Source: Rostrohypoxylon terebratum
Taxonomy: Eukaryota > Ascomycota > Sordariomycetes > Xylariales > Hypoxylaceae
NCBI GenBank assembly: GCA_022497145.1
Contig: MU385876.1
Span: forward strand, 62,001-126,000
Direction of reading: 5' to 3'
DNA: 64,000 nucleotides
This document shows, piece by piece, positions 23,963 to 35,678 of the stretch. The notes beneath the pieces were generated by a model. It was not told where the DNA came from and did not search any database. It worked only from the letters and a program-made list of their open reading frames with translations. Positions within the stretch are counted from its first letter, which is position 1, and each line of letters begins with the position of its first letter. The position numbers were made by a program, and so were the translations under genes.

Positions 23963-26900
23963 GGTGGAAGGGCGTTATCTACAACCTACAGTTTTTTACA
24001 ACTAAGGCGTAACAGTAAGTTGAAATGGGAAGGGCGCCAGTTTAAGTCGTCACACCCGTAACGGCCTTATGACGCGGTTTCGGATAGAGTGGAAGCATAT
24101 ATAAGGAACAGGAGAGAACCTGCTGGTAATCAAATAGGGCATACGTTTTTATTAAAGACGGAGAAAAAATAATCTGGGGAAAGACCAGAATCTGTCGACT
24201 AACTTATTGGGGGTGGAATAAGCAAGGTGACGAACGGGAAAACGAAACTAAAGCACGCGACAAGCGCTCTCTGTCGATGACTAGGCTCGATCTGCGGGAG
24301 TCATTGTAACGTGTAATATCGATATACAATATGATTTGCATACACAGCTCCGCTTGTCGCTAAAGCCGGACGCAGGACGATGAAGATCGTTAAGCGGGAG
24401 AAGCGAAAGAAGAGTCATCGTCTCTTCTCCTCGGCCTTGTTATCACGACAGCAGCAAAAAGTTGGTCCCGGGCTTTGCTGACAATGGCCGAAACGGACCA
24501 TCCAACCATGTAAAGATTGTGGAGCCGCGCCCTTAGATTGACGAGCAGGGCGTTCGTCAAAAAAGGTGGGGAGCAAAGAGAGCTGAAGAGATTATGATTG
24601 GTCCTCGATCTGCTCTCGCTCGCATACTACTGCAACGGTTCTGGACGGTGTATACCCTCAGATCCGTTCTACTGTGCGGTCATGACCGGAACGAACCTAA
24701 CGCACACCGCCAACTTGTACTAGGCTGATAGGTAAAGGGTCTAGCAGGATAGAATGTGTCATTGCATATACATACTACCCTTTAAAGACTTTTCTAGAGA
24801 GTACACAAGGAATGATCTATAAAATGGTGGAAGATGAACCTGGTTGAGGCGTAAGACAACACTGTACCGCTAGTCTATATCTCCGGGGATGGATCTATCC
24901 TTGTACTCCTATTCATCTAATTTGTGGCGCTTCCATTGCTCAATCGCCATACCTAAAAGAGAAGTTATATCCAATCAGAATGAACGCCAACTAAATGGCA
25001 ATTATTAACGAAGACATCGCGTAATATAAGGGGCTTCTGTAGCAGCTACGAATAACTCTTATGACATAGCTGTCCAAACTAAGAGGTACTCAAAAGAGAG
25101 AAACATAAATTTTAAACACTAATATATTTCTGATATTTTCATGAGTCAACTCAACTGGATCAATGATGTTCTCAAAGACTTGTACACGCACCTAGGACCT
25201 AGGTTAGGTACCTAACTTAAGCCGGACGATGAAATAGAGTTGCAGATGTAGAATGCGAAAAGGGGCATATTTCTCGCAAGCACCAAGGTGAAGGCGAATC
25301 GCAGTGAGAACTTAAATTTATCAACATCGGATTGTATGTCCATTATGCTTGTAAGTTAGGAACATAGTGAGCAGATATTTCAATACTGGAAATGAATCAT
25401 TAATACTAGGTAGATGCGGAAATACTATGGTTGTTAATGTAATTGTAGATATTGAAGACGGCTCTCATGTACATCGTTCGCCTCTGCTGTGCTAGTAGAA
25501 CAATGCCGTAAGTACTATCACCAATATCATTTGTCAGGGGAATAGAAATTCGTATGTCAAATACGTGTGTATTTTGTTGAAGAATCTTGTTTATGTGACC
25601 TGGTAGAAGCAGAGGGCTAGTCGAAAGCTGCAGCTTCCAACATGTGTCCACGCTCATCAACTCCCCTTTCTAGACAGCCAACCTAGGAGGAATGGTTGCT
25701 AGGATATCAACCCAGCAGAGCTCCACTTGATACTCCTATGCGGACGTAGCTCCTATTTTTCATGCTCTCACGTGGTAGTTGAGTTGATCTGGGCCGTCTG
25801 GATTCCAGGATGTGTGGCATAGGGGTTTAGTGCATTAGCGAACCTGGTTTCGTGCTTATTAGGTTGCGTCAGTATCTCAGTATAAGGCACAAATCAGATC
25901 AGTTAATCATATGCCGATCATAAGGCAGTGAGAAGTAGGCGAATCCGTGTTGTATCCATTGCATATATCCTCTATCCCCTTGGATACCTAAGAGACTGGA
26001 TACAACACTATTGGTCTCTGCCTAATGATTTACGCTACGAATTTTTCCCAAGGTATTATTAATAATGTTTTTCTGAACAAGTCCTGTTGCAAAGCTAGTA
26101 GCTACTCAAAAGAAGGGAGAATTACGGTCTGGTATGTCAAGACATGTTGGGTATCTCACGCCTTCATATCAGGTATGCTATTCTTCAAGTTTCATTCGGG
26201 ACAATGAATAATATGGACATATATATATATACTAGGTACTTACACATCTAAGATATACCATACATCTTGGCACCGCATTGAGTAGCATTGATAAGCTCCT
26301 TCGGTAGAAAACTATGAGTCACTCGTTTGACATCGATCTCCGGGTCGGAGTTACAATAACATTAGTATATGTCAATATACGTAATTCTATCGCTAACAAT
26401 ACCCTTACAGAAGCTATATCTAGAAGTAGAAACACGTCGTCCATGATACTGTAAGTCCATCCACATATCATCTAGCTCTTTGGGTGCCCATACAATGTAT
26501 TCTGGACACAGAGAGGCGGCTTTCATAGCCGCATTAACAACTCGCGTTCAGCAACAACGCTATCTTATAATCTCAGTACGCGTAGGCTGTCTAGTATATT
26601 ATGTGAGAATTGAAAATACCCCGTACCTGAGGTAATAGACTGTAGTAGCTTGCAAACTTCATTATAACAACATTGCATGAAAGTAAACGAATGCCCTAAA
26701 CAGGATGAATATTATAAATTGAGAAAATGTAAATCAAAACACACTCTCTCAAAAATACCGATAAATTCTAAAACAATAGCCTCTTGTCTTATGGTCGCCT
26801 AGTTGGCGCTGAAGGCTACCGTAACCTGCGACTGTTATTGAGGCATCTACCTACCTACTAGGTTAAAAGTATCTGGGAGGGACCGAGTAGTTATAAAAAT

Positions 26901-27598
26901 ATATTGCTAAATTTTGCGTCAAGTATTCATGCGAGATATTCCATACTAACCCAACTTTTTGTATGTCATTCTGGTTGACCCCTATGCGGTCAAATCTTAT
27001 CACGATGCCCAGGTGTAGTGCGCCGAATAGCTTCAATGAGGGCGGGGACCAGCCATACAGGGGTCAACTCAATCTCCCCGATTCCGTGTCGGGGTGGAAC
27101 ACAAGATATGGCAATCCCGCTTGCCCTAAAATTACTTAACCGCTTTTGCCCATCAAGGGAGTTAAGAGTCCCGAAGAAGACGGGGATGACCGGATATAAG
27201 CGATGCAATCGGATATAAGAGCTCCCTTCGCGTCGAAGAATACGTCTGTTTGAGACGGCGACGTCATTTATGATACTCTAATATCAAGCACCAAGGTAGG
27301 ATGCTGGAAGTTGAGGTAGCCTTGCTGTGCCACCTATCGACTTGGTGTGGTATATAAACGCTCTTGTCCGGTCCCGTCGGTTTGTTTGTGTGGCCGCTTC
27401 AGCGAGTACGTAGACTAATGCGGTATAACAATGTGGAAGTGCACGAATTATTATAAAATGCGACGTGACTGGTATCGCAAACATCAAGTCTACTTCGACG
27501 GGCTTCAAAGCATCATAACCTGAGCATCGATTCTTACCAAGTCTTGACTTCAAATTCGAATTTTCAACTTTACCATATAACCAAAAACAGCAACCAAG
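23963..27598. other. 3.6-kb AT-rich gene-free region
   Basis: No frame above about 85 codons, and none with recognisable similarity. CCTAGG-containing palindromes occur near 25192-25215, and an AT dinucleotide run is at about 26219-26231. The last few hundred bases are the promoter of the oxidoreductase gene. I found no RNA gene or intact mobile element. Confidence 0.4.
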
Positions 27599-28615
27599 AT
27601 GGCCCCTACCAACAAAGCTGCCTCGCTCACCGAGCCCAAGGCCTACCCGGTGAAGATTGACTCTTCGCCGTACCCAACTGCTGGCGAAGGCGAAATCATC
27701 GTCAAGGTCGCTGCAGCTGCCGTTAACCCCATGGATTGGTACATCCAGCTCCTAGGAAATGATCTGTTCAGCTGGCTTCAATACCCCTACACTGGAGGTA
27801 CTGACATTGCCGGTACCGTAGTTGAGGTTGGTCCCAACATTAGCAAGTTCAAAGTCGGCGATCGCATTCTTGGCCTTGCTGGCGGATTCAACCCTCGATT
27901 CGGTGGATTCCAGCACTATGCCGCTCTCCATGCCAAGCTTGTCACGTCAATCCCGGCTGATCTCGACTTCGCTGATGCTTCCGTCCTCCCTCTTGGATTA
28001 GCCACGGCGGCTTGCGCCTTATACCAGAAGGACTTCCTCGCACTCGACTACCCAAGCCTTAGCCCGAAGCCCAACGGCAAGACCTTACTCATCTGGGCGG
28101 GCGCATCGAGTGTCGGAACCAACGCTATTCAATTAGCCGTGGCTTCTGGCTATGAGGTTTTCACGACTTCGTCGCCAAAGAATTTCGACTACTGCAAGCA
28201 ACTCGGCGCCGCACGCGTCTTCGACTACCACAGCCCGACCGTCACCCAGGATCTCATCGATGCCTTCAAGGGAAAGACAAGCGCGGGTGGCTTTGCCATC
28301 CACCGGGGGTCGGAGACCGTCGTGTTCGAAGTGATCGCGAAGAGCGAGGGTAACAAATTTGTGGCGTGCGCGATCAAGCCCACCAACGTTCCCGAGGGCA
28401 TCGAGGCCAAGATGGTGTTCGCAGGAACTCTGAGGGATAACGAGGTTGGACTTCTCATTTTCGACCAATTCCTCCCCGAGGCTTTGGCCCAGAAGAAGTA
28501 CCAATGTCTTCCAAAACCCTTGGTTGTCGGTCATGGCCTGGAGAACGTCCAGAATGCGCTTGACAAGGGGAAGTCCGGCACGGTGTCCGCCCAGAAGTTG
28601 GTCATTACGCTATAG
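27599..28615 (+). CDS. medium-chain dehydrogenase/reductase, zinc-type oxidoreductase (CipB/ToxD-like enoyl reductase)
   Basis: NADP-dependent oxidoreductase of the MDR superfamily, 338 residues, single exon. The N-terminal GroES-like domain has VKVAAAAVNPMDWYIQ, GTDIAGTVVEVG and FKVGDRI. The Rossmann domain has LLIWAGASSVGTNAIQLA, in which the usual GGxxxVG nucleotide loop is modified to AGASSVG. It is followed by LGAARVFDYHSP and a C-terminal VVGHGLENVQNALD segment. Catalytic-zinc cysteine/histidine ligands are not apparent, so quinone/enoyl-reductase-like chemistry is likelier than alcohol dehydrogenase. Related proteins occur both as free-standing enzymes and in secondary-metabolite clusters. 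The neighbouring exporter and regulator make a small accessory group plausible, but no core synthase is present in the window. The substrate cannot be read from sequence. Confidence 0.85.
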   Translation: MAPTNKAASLTEPKAYPVKIDSSPYPTAGEGEIIVKVAAAAVNPMDWYIQLLGNDLFSWLQYPYTGGTDIAGTVVEVGPNISKFKVGDRILGLAGGFNPRFGGFQHYAALHAKLVTSIPADLDFADASVLPLGLATAACALYQKDFLALDYPSLSPKPNGKTLLIWAGASSVGTNAIQLAVASGYEVFTTSSPKNFDYCKQLGAARVFDYHSPTVTQDLIDAFKGKTSAGGFAIHRGSETVVFEVIAKSEGNKFVACAIKPTNVPEGIEAKMVFAGTLRDNEVGLLIFDQFLPEALAQKKYQCLPKPLVVGHGLENVQNALDKGKSGTVSAQKLVITL

Positions 28616-29079
28616 TTAGCCCTAGAGGGCACCTGTTCGCTAATGGGGGTCCAAGCGCCCTGGCGGACCGCTGAAGAGGGGCCCATAGCGCCATTTATTC
28701 TCCATTGTATCGTACCTCGACCTGAGGAAATTGTTTGTTTGGTTTACCTAGACAGCTAGATAGCGAACTTGTTCAATATTAGGATACTCAACCCTATACA
28801 GAGAACTTGGTGATAACTGGTATTTGGGCCTCCATCCGTTGTTCAATTATGCGCAATTGCACTTTTTCGATTTTGCTCCTCTGAATTGGTTGTCAGTCAT
28901 GAGTAGCCCGTAGCTACGGCGGTTTATACCTATAGGCCTATGTACCTAGTGCGACCCCCTGAGAATTACTACTCCAGTACGGACTTCGCGCATCGCTACG
29001 GATCGTACAATCTTCTTACAATATTTCTAAATTACATAAGGACCGTTGTGTCAAGATGCTATCAAATTGCAATTGATAT
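28616..29079. other. convergent spacer
   Basis: 3' flanks of the oxidoreductase and the exporter, which converge. Nothing else seen. Confidence 0.4.
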
Positions 29080-31369
29080 CTAAGGCTCAGCACCTTTCTT
29101 CTGGTTGATTTCCTTCACATTTTTCCTGGTATCCTGCCACCCCATGCCCCATGCAGCAATAAAAGCACCCACACCAGCACCGGCGACTAGGTAGAAGACT
29201 CTATCCAAGCTGTCGGAATATGCTATCAAGACATTGTAAAGATCCCGGGGATCCACAACATCGCGGAAGTGTCTTGCGCCAGCAGATAGGACAGCCTGAA
29301 CGTCGACATTCGGAGCTCGCTCTGGTATTAAGGCTTTGAGACTCGCGTAGAAGATCGTGTTGTATAATGTTAGGAAGATGGTGGGACCGAAGAATTGCGC
29401 CCAGAACAAAAACGCCATGGCTGGAGATAAGTCTTTCTGGCTTATGGTGTTCTGAACGGCAACGATAGGCTGGATTTTCAATTAGCCATCTTGACCAAAC
29501 TTGATTAGGGGTAGCTAGGGAACAAACCATCTGCAAACCAGCGCCACGGCCACAGCTAGCGATGAGTTGGAAACCAACCCATTTTCCAGTTGATGTATCC
29601 GGTTGGAGTAAAGAGAATAGACCGCAACCGACCGAAATAAGAGTAGCGGCGTAAAGAGAGAAAGGGGGGATATAGCCCACTCTTGACACTGCACCAGATC
29701 ATTAGCACATTGACCAAAAGATTCAGCTGGTAAAGTAACTCACCCAAGACTCCAGCTAAAACAGCGAATACTAATTGGCCGAGAATGGTAGGTAAGAGAT
29801 ACACGCCGCTTAGTATGGCGCTTACCCCTTTGATTGCCTGGAAATAGATAGGCAGCCAGTACGATGTGCCGAAGAGTGTCGACATCTGCAAGGCATTATT
29901 CAATGCGCTTGACCAGACAACTCTTCTACTCATAATGGAAACAGGGAGGAGGCCGCTATCACCCTTGTGATGATTCCAGAAGGCCCATACAACAAAGGTT
30001 GCGAAGGCGCCGACGAATAGACCGATAATCTGGGATGAGTTCCATGCAAACTGATTTCCACCCCACTCGAGAGCGAGTAGTAGCTGAATGACAGCTGGAG
30101 CGAGCAAAGCAAACCCTATCAGATCCAGGTGGCGGTGGATATTGGATGCAACCTGGAGCGCCGGCTTTTTGTTCATCTGTTCGGGGATATGGAGGGATAA
30201 AATCGGGATAGCAACCAAAGCTCCAATCGGGAGGTTGATATAGAAGCCTACGATGAGGTTAGTGATGAGCTCATCTATAGGAAACACAGGGGCAACTTGC
30301 TCCATCGCCAAGTGTAGCCGGTGGTGAAGGCACCTCCTATGAGAGGGGCAATAACAGTACCGAGTTGTGCAACTATAATACAGTCAGTATTCGCCAATTG
30401 GGGGCTTTGGAATAAAATCGATGTTGATATTAACTTACCTCCTTGAACTAGACCGATTAATGCTGTAAGTCGCAAGCAATTGTTAGTTAGGCCCGGCGAC
30501 AACAGTGTGTTTAGCAATTAGAAGACTCACGTGGACGTTTCTGTAGAGGCACACAGCACGATATGATGATGATAGATCCACTTAGTAGACCTGATGCTCC
30601 GGCTCCGGCTATGGCACGGCCAACGATGAACATGCTGGACGATTGTGCGGCACCACATATCGCAGAACCTATCTCGAATACGGTAAAGAAACATATGAAT
30701 GCCCACTACTAAGTGTTAGAGGATAGCGGAAAAGGCGGTAGGTACGCGAAGGCTGACCTTGAGGCTGAAACAATTGTAAATCTTTCCAGCCATCGGCTGT
30801 AGGGAAGCTCTATGCTCGAACGTCAGTATTTAGGTCATGATTATACCGTAAATGTGAGGGTATCGGAGGTCCTTACGATCCAAGGTTATAGGCTGCCGAG
30901 TACCAGCCAATATCTTGAATGGAGTGGAATTCATCTGAGATAGCCGGGATAGCCTAGGGTCTTTCCGTCAGCTAAGGTTGTTTCAATGTGTTTTGGGCGT
31001 ATAGCAACCATACCGTGCTGACGATGGAGGTATCCAAAAGCATCAAAAATGCAGCCAGGCATATGCTGATGATGATGGAGACAAGCTTCGCTCCCGTAAC
31101 GTACTGAGGGCCATTCGTCTCTGGCGCATTGGTAGGCTTCACAGGGTCTGGTATTTCTGTAATTTCAAGAGAGCCTTGGATTAACTCCTTTTCACTTCCG
31201 CCACCCCTTCCAATTCTCGATAGCTTCTCACTCGTCGGCCCATCGTTCGTGGTGTTCAACTCGACAGCGTCGGTCTTCGAAGGCGTGAGGGTAGTATCGC
31301 TACTATGACTCGCCGTAAGTATTTACCCAATCCGTAAATGGTCTCAATGTTTCGTGCTCTATACCTCAT
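29080..31369 (-). CDS. MFS multidrug/metabolite exporter, DHA2 (14-TM) family
   Basis: Proton-driven major facilitator exporter. The best model has ten exons: 31369-31365, 31299-31014, 30953-30877, 30809-30758, 30705-30531, 30462-30439 (24 nt), 30372-30301, 30247-29744, 29688-29528 and 29469-29080, giving 581 residues, right for DHA2. The joined protein has a cytosolic N-terminus, then LMLLDTSIVSTAIPAISDEF, IGWYSAAYNLGSASLQPMAGKIY, VGRAIAGAGASGLLSG, GTVIAPLIGGAFTTGYTWRW and FYINLPIGA, all hallmarks of fungal toxin/drug exporters. The TWRW-to-FYINLP junction requires a GC-AG intron (30300-30248). The five-base first exon (ATGAG) is the least certain part: the frame before 31299 has no in-frame ATG, and this splice gives MSDTTLTPSK. 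It is divergent from the Zn2Cys6 regulator, suggesting co-regulation. Confidence 0.88.
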
Positions 31370-32042
31370 AATTATAATCGACTTGAGTCTTGGATATCGT
31401 TACAGAGATGGTGTATGACTGCATCAGATTCAATTGTGGCACATAACCGACTGTTTGGGTCGTCAATACTGTATGAAGCTGATAGAATTGTGTCCGCGGA
31501 GTTTTTGAATATCACAGACGATCACTTTCACTTAGTTTTGTTTGTTGATATATGTTGTAGAGGTAAGCTATCTACTAGGTATGTACAGGTTTGCCCGGCA
31601 AAAACGCTCCGTGACGTTGATATCCGCAGTAGAAGCAGAGGTAATTATTATTACGAGACGTGAAATAATTGAGGCGTAGATTTTCGCAAATATCGAGCCT
31701 CTATTTTGATTGAACGAGAATGATTCGAGTAAGATCAGCACTCTAATATCTTGTCCAGAGACAGTTGTCTTACATTCGCACCCTTACTGCCCTTATCCGA
31801 TCCGCTCAGCTAGATCCCCAGGAGAACAGGAGTTGGCAGTCTTAACTCCGGTTCCGCCGGAGACGGGCTATTTTCATACCCCTGTTCCGCCACCTGGACA
31901 AACCTGAGGTCCTGGGAGGAATCAGGGTATGCCTACTGAATAATTCCCGTATCCTTTCCGCCGCAAAACTCACATTTCATCTGTCCTGCGCGCGTCTGTA
32001 CGACAATCGTTTTCACACTAAAATAGGAGGACGTCCAGACAC
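31370..32042. other. divergent promoter region of exporter and Zn2Cys6 regulator
   Basis: Holds both promoters, with the palindromic CCG/CGG site listed separately. The frame 31415-31663 has no resemblance to known proteins and is regarded as chance. Confidence 0.45.
31846..31862. promoter_or_regulatory. candidate Zn2Cys6-binding palindrome
   Basis: The sequence CTCCGGTTCCGCCGGAG is a perfect 6-bp inverted repeat (CTCCGG/CCGGAG) around five bases and contains CGG and CCG triplets in both orientations, as Zn2Cys6 dimers usually require. It sits 180 bp before the regulator ATG and about 500 bp before the exporter start. A regulatory role is inferred only. Confidence 0.35.
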
Positions 32043-34286
32043 ATGGCGACGGAATCGCCTTCGGATGCTCCTGCTTCCCAGTCTGCATCCGTATCATTTT
32101 CCTCAAAGAGCAGAGCTTGTACGAACTGCGCCCAAGTAAAATGCAAATGCATATATCGGTCCGAGAGTGCCACGTGCGATAGGTGGGTTGAATTATTTCG
32201 TTCTTGACTCAGCCCCGACGATTTTATTGGAAAGATCTATTGGTCTCACCACCGGATTATATGAACTTAGCGGCAATTTCTGATGCATTACAGATGCTAC
32301 CGTCTAAAAAAGCAGTGTGTAGCATCGGTATCTGCTAGACGCCACACTACGAAGCGTCGCGCGGCAACTAGGACGGCTAGACTAGAAGAAAAACTCGACG
32401 AGCTTGTATCGCGCCTGAAAGCCCATCAGGATGCTAAAAGCAAGGACACGGAAGGTCAATTAAATAACCCCCAAGACCAAGGCAGAAGTGAACCGGAAAC
32501 GGGAAGCCTGCCAGTCGCTTTGTCCCCGGCGACGGCTGACAGTCTTGGGGGGACAACCTTTGCCGATGCGGAAAAGGGACCTTCGGATACTGGAAGCTCT
32601 GTTTATATTGATGAGCCACCTCCGGCCACCTCCGGCGGAGGCTGAAGAGCTACTGAAGAAATTCCGCGAAGACACTATAGTAGGCCAATCCTTAAAACTT
32701 AAGTTACCAAGCACAGGTCACACCAACGCTGATCGGAAAATTAGGGGTTCTTCCCATTCATGTACATTCCGCCACATGTGACAGCTCAGCAGCTGAAAGA
32801 ACTATACCCCTTCCTATGGCTAAATATTATGTGCATAGCGCAATCATCACCCAGGGAACGGCTCTCTCTTAGCGACCAAGCAAGGAATATTGTTGTCCAG
32901 AGGGTTGTTGTCAACAGAGAGAAGAGCTTAGATCTTCTACTAGGGCTTCTCGCCCTTGTAGGTTGGTTAGTCTCGCGTACAACATTACTACCTCCTACTA
33001 TCTATGTGGTATGTCTTGACTTGATCCTAACTTTCGAGATAATTACCTAGGTCACAGCGACAGCGAAAGGAAAGGGACAAGCCATTTTGGACATTATTCT
33101 CACAACTTATTGTTACCCTAATCTGCGATTTGGGCCTCCATTTGCCACAATCCGAAAACTCGCCAACGTTCTGCAGCCTTAACGCGAAGAACAACGACTC
33201 GCGAGTATTGAATCTTTTTGGAACACCGACTCACGAAGTACAGCGAGCTGTATTAGGCGCGTTTTTTCTAACTTCTAGGTCAGTCTCTCATTTCGTTTTG
33301 TTCATATTCCTGTATTGTATTGTATGGGTAGTATCGTATTGCAATGTAAGGGAGTCTAATCCATGGTAGGATATCAAACATCTACAAACATGCTCCTGGC
33401 CTGCGTTGGTCTGCCCAACTTGATGGTTATCTCTCAAATATTGCTCAAGAAAGCACCGTGTCTCAAGATGAGACACTTATTGCGCTAGTGAAGATGCAGC
33501 TAATCATCAACCAATTATTCGATGATTCACAAACAGCTGGTGTGGGTGGCCGCCCTCCTCTGTATCTCTCTGCTCTGCGATCGCAATTACTTGAAATAAC
33601 CAAGCCAGAGAGGCTTGGCATTGTTGCTAGGAACCATCGTGAGTACTGTCGAAATACAAGCACTGCCAATGACTTTTTTTCTCACTGGTCCATCCAATAT
33701 AGCGATAACTTTAGGACTCTACCACTATACAGAACTTTTGATCAGCGACTCGGCGATAAGTAAACCATGGATATCTTGGAATGAGCCAGACATAAGACGT
33801 TTTGAGGTCTATCAGAGCTGTCTTTTATCGATCCAAGCGTTTCTTGATACCTTTTTCGCGATGCCCGTTGCTCTATTAGAAAGCTTGCCTTTCACGAGTT
33901 ATCCTCAAGTTGTCCATGTCGTGAAAGCTCTTCACAAGATCACGACCATCCAAGACCCCGCGTGGGATCGGAATGCGGTCAGAAAAAGCATCGACTTGAT
34001 TTTGATGTGCGACAAGTTGATCGCTATGCTCGAGTATCTGAAGGCTTCCGCAACTCTAGCCTCTAAAGACGGCAGTGAAGACGAATCATATAATTGGGGT
34101 CTGCTTATATTTCGAAAACAGAAAGAGGCGTGGCAAAACGAACTTGACTTTATAGATGCAGAGAACAACACCATAGGTCGAGATGCTGCAATTCCTCGCG
34201 GCATTCCGCATACCGGTGTTGCACCACCCCCGGAATTTTGGGGCGATCCTTGGTTCTCTGACATGTGGAATGGTTTGGGGGAATAA
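32043..34286 (+). CDS. Zn2Cys6 transcription factor, frame broken by a 10-bp tandem duplication (possible pseudogene)
   Basis: Fungal binuclear-cluster regulator. Inferred exons are 32043-32182, 32294-32679, 32745-32965, 33051-33278, 33370-33638 and 33703-34286. The DNA-binding motif is complete across the first splice: C-x2-C-x6-C-x8-C-x2-C-x6-C, ending CDRCYRLKKQC, followed by a coiled-coil-like segment (RLEEKLDELVSRLK). The middle region has FFPFMYIPPHVTAQQL, KSLDLLLGLLALVGW, KPFWTLFSQLIVTLICDLGLH and YKHAPGLRWSAQLDGYL, typical of the family. In exon 2 the 10-mer CCACCTCCGG occurs twice in tandem (32616-32635). With both copies the frame stops at 32643-32645, soon after residue 165. With one copy all six exons agree in phase and would encode 605 residues. 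Either a recent inactivating mutation or an assembly/sequencing artefact is possible. Its position next to the exporter suggests a pathway-specific regulator. Confidence 0.8.
32616..32635 (+). repeat. 10-bp tandem duplication CCACCTCCGG x2
   Basis: Two adjacent perfect copies (32616-32625, 32626-32635) inside exon 2 of the Zn2Cys6 gene, at a Pro-codon run. The extra copy shifts the frame by +1 and creates a stop 8 bases later. This is seen directly in the sequence. Confidence 0.9.
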
Positions 34287-34674
34287 GCACGTACGCATGA
34301 TCATATATAGCGCTTTCAAAGAATTGATTGACCCTTCAACAACAATACCCGGCCTTCTCCTCGGAATGTCTATTCACAATTCCATTCAACCCCTAACAAT
34401 GTGTTTACTTCGAAGAAACTGACAGGGGTAAGTGACAATTGACCAATGAATGCGAGATATGGTTACCCACATCTTCAAATGAACCAATCATAAAGAGGAA
34501 ATATCCCAAAGCGGAAAACCCCCCAAAACTCAATTTATTATTTAGCAGCCCTATTCAGAATTTCAGGTACACCAAGCAACATGTCCCTTCTTACCATGTA
34601 AATATCCGATCGCAAGGGAGGCATCGCTCGATAGTTAATGCGGGAAGACTCCTTGGTTTCCCCTCAAAATACTA
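34287..34674. other. convergent spacer
   Basis: Between the 3' ends of the Zn2Cys6 gene and the unknown gene on the minus strand; nothing recognised. Confidence 0.35.
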
Positions 34675-35678
34675 TCATAAGTCCAAATCTTCTGGGTTCC
34701 AACCTTTCAACACCATGAGCTTTCTCGCGTACTCCTCATTATAGCCCTGATATGCCAATGTTCCAGGTCCCAAAGCTTCTAGATCCAACGTAACTTCAAA
34801 TCTTTCTCCATGGAAATTACTTCCTCCCTCCTCCCTCTCATGTTGTGCCTCAGCCGAAGGTGCTTTGGCTACCAGCTTGTAACCAATATACAATATACTG
34901 TCCTCCAAGTTGCATAGAGCAGTTGTACCCATCCAATCAAAGTTGCTGAGAATGACACCGGTTTCTTCGTTCGACTCGCTGTACACATGGATTCCCCCAC
35001 ATATGACTTCACAGATGCAGCGTACGAGATCGTCCTTGGTGACGCCATCGGGTTCGTCTTCCTCAGCGTGAAGCTCGACGTGGATTATATCGCTGGTGTC
35101 GTGGAAGTCGAGGCAGCCCAGACACACGGGTTCATTCCATCTTCCGTAAAATGTTAGCGTTAACTCCTTGGTCGGTTCCTCCATAACGGCATTGGGAATG
35201 TCAACGCGCAACCTCAGCTCCTCTCGTAATCTGTCGAACATAGCGCGGTAGTAAGCATTGTGCTCTTCTAGAGTCATATATCGACCACCTTCCTCGGCTC
35301 CAATCGCGGCTTCGTCAAGATACTTGGACAGAAGCTGGATTAGGGAGCCCCATTGTGATTTATATACCATTCGCACCTTTTTTCGGTCACGGCGTCCTGT
35401 TGCGTTCTTCTTGGGTATGTCATCTGCCTTTTTTTTTCCAGGTGTTGGTGATAAATTTCGATCTAGGCTTGGAAAATCTATCACGAAGACGCAAGAAATC
35501 TTTGAACGATTTTTGCTCTGTAAGCCTATGTGGTTTTATAGAAAAAAACTGAATAACAAGGAGGTTACATGCCAAGATCGCCACGCCGAGGAATTTTTCC
35601 AGGGGTGGATCGTATCACCAGCAACCAACAAGTGTTGCCGCGCAAGTATTGTATATATTGAATCTGGCTGGAGCTCAT
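34675..35678 (-). CDS. uncharacterised fungal protein
   Basis: I do not recognise this family. The long frame 35517-34675 encodes 280 residues with no in-frame ATG near its 5' end, so a first exon is likely. The ATG at 35678 with a 60-nt exon (35678-35619), GTGATA donor and CTTACAG acceptor at 35518 gives a 300-residue protein in frame; this 5' part is tentative. The body starts with a Lys/Arg-rich region (KKKADDIPKKNATGRRDRKK). It continues with a helical stretch (QLLSKYLDEAAIGAEEGGRY, EEHNAYYRAMFDRLREEL) and then a beta-rich, acidic half with CLGCLDFHD. There is no signal peptide or transmembrane helix. Codon use and the absence of stops over 840 bases support a real gene. Confidence 0.6.
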
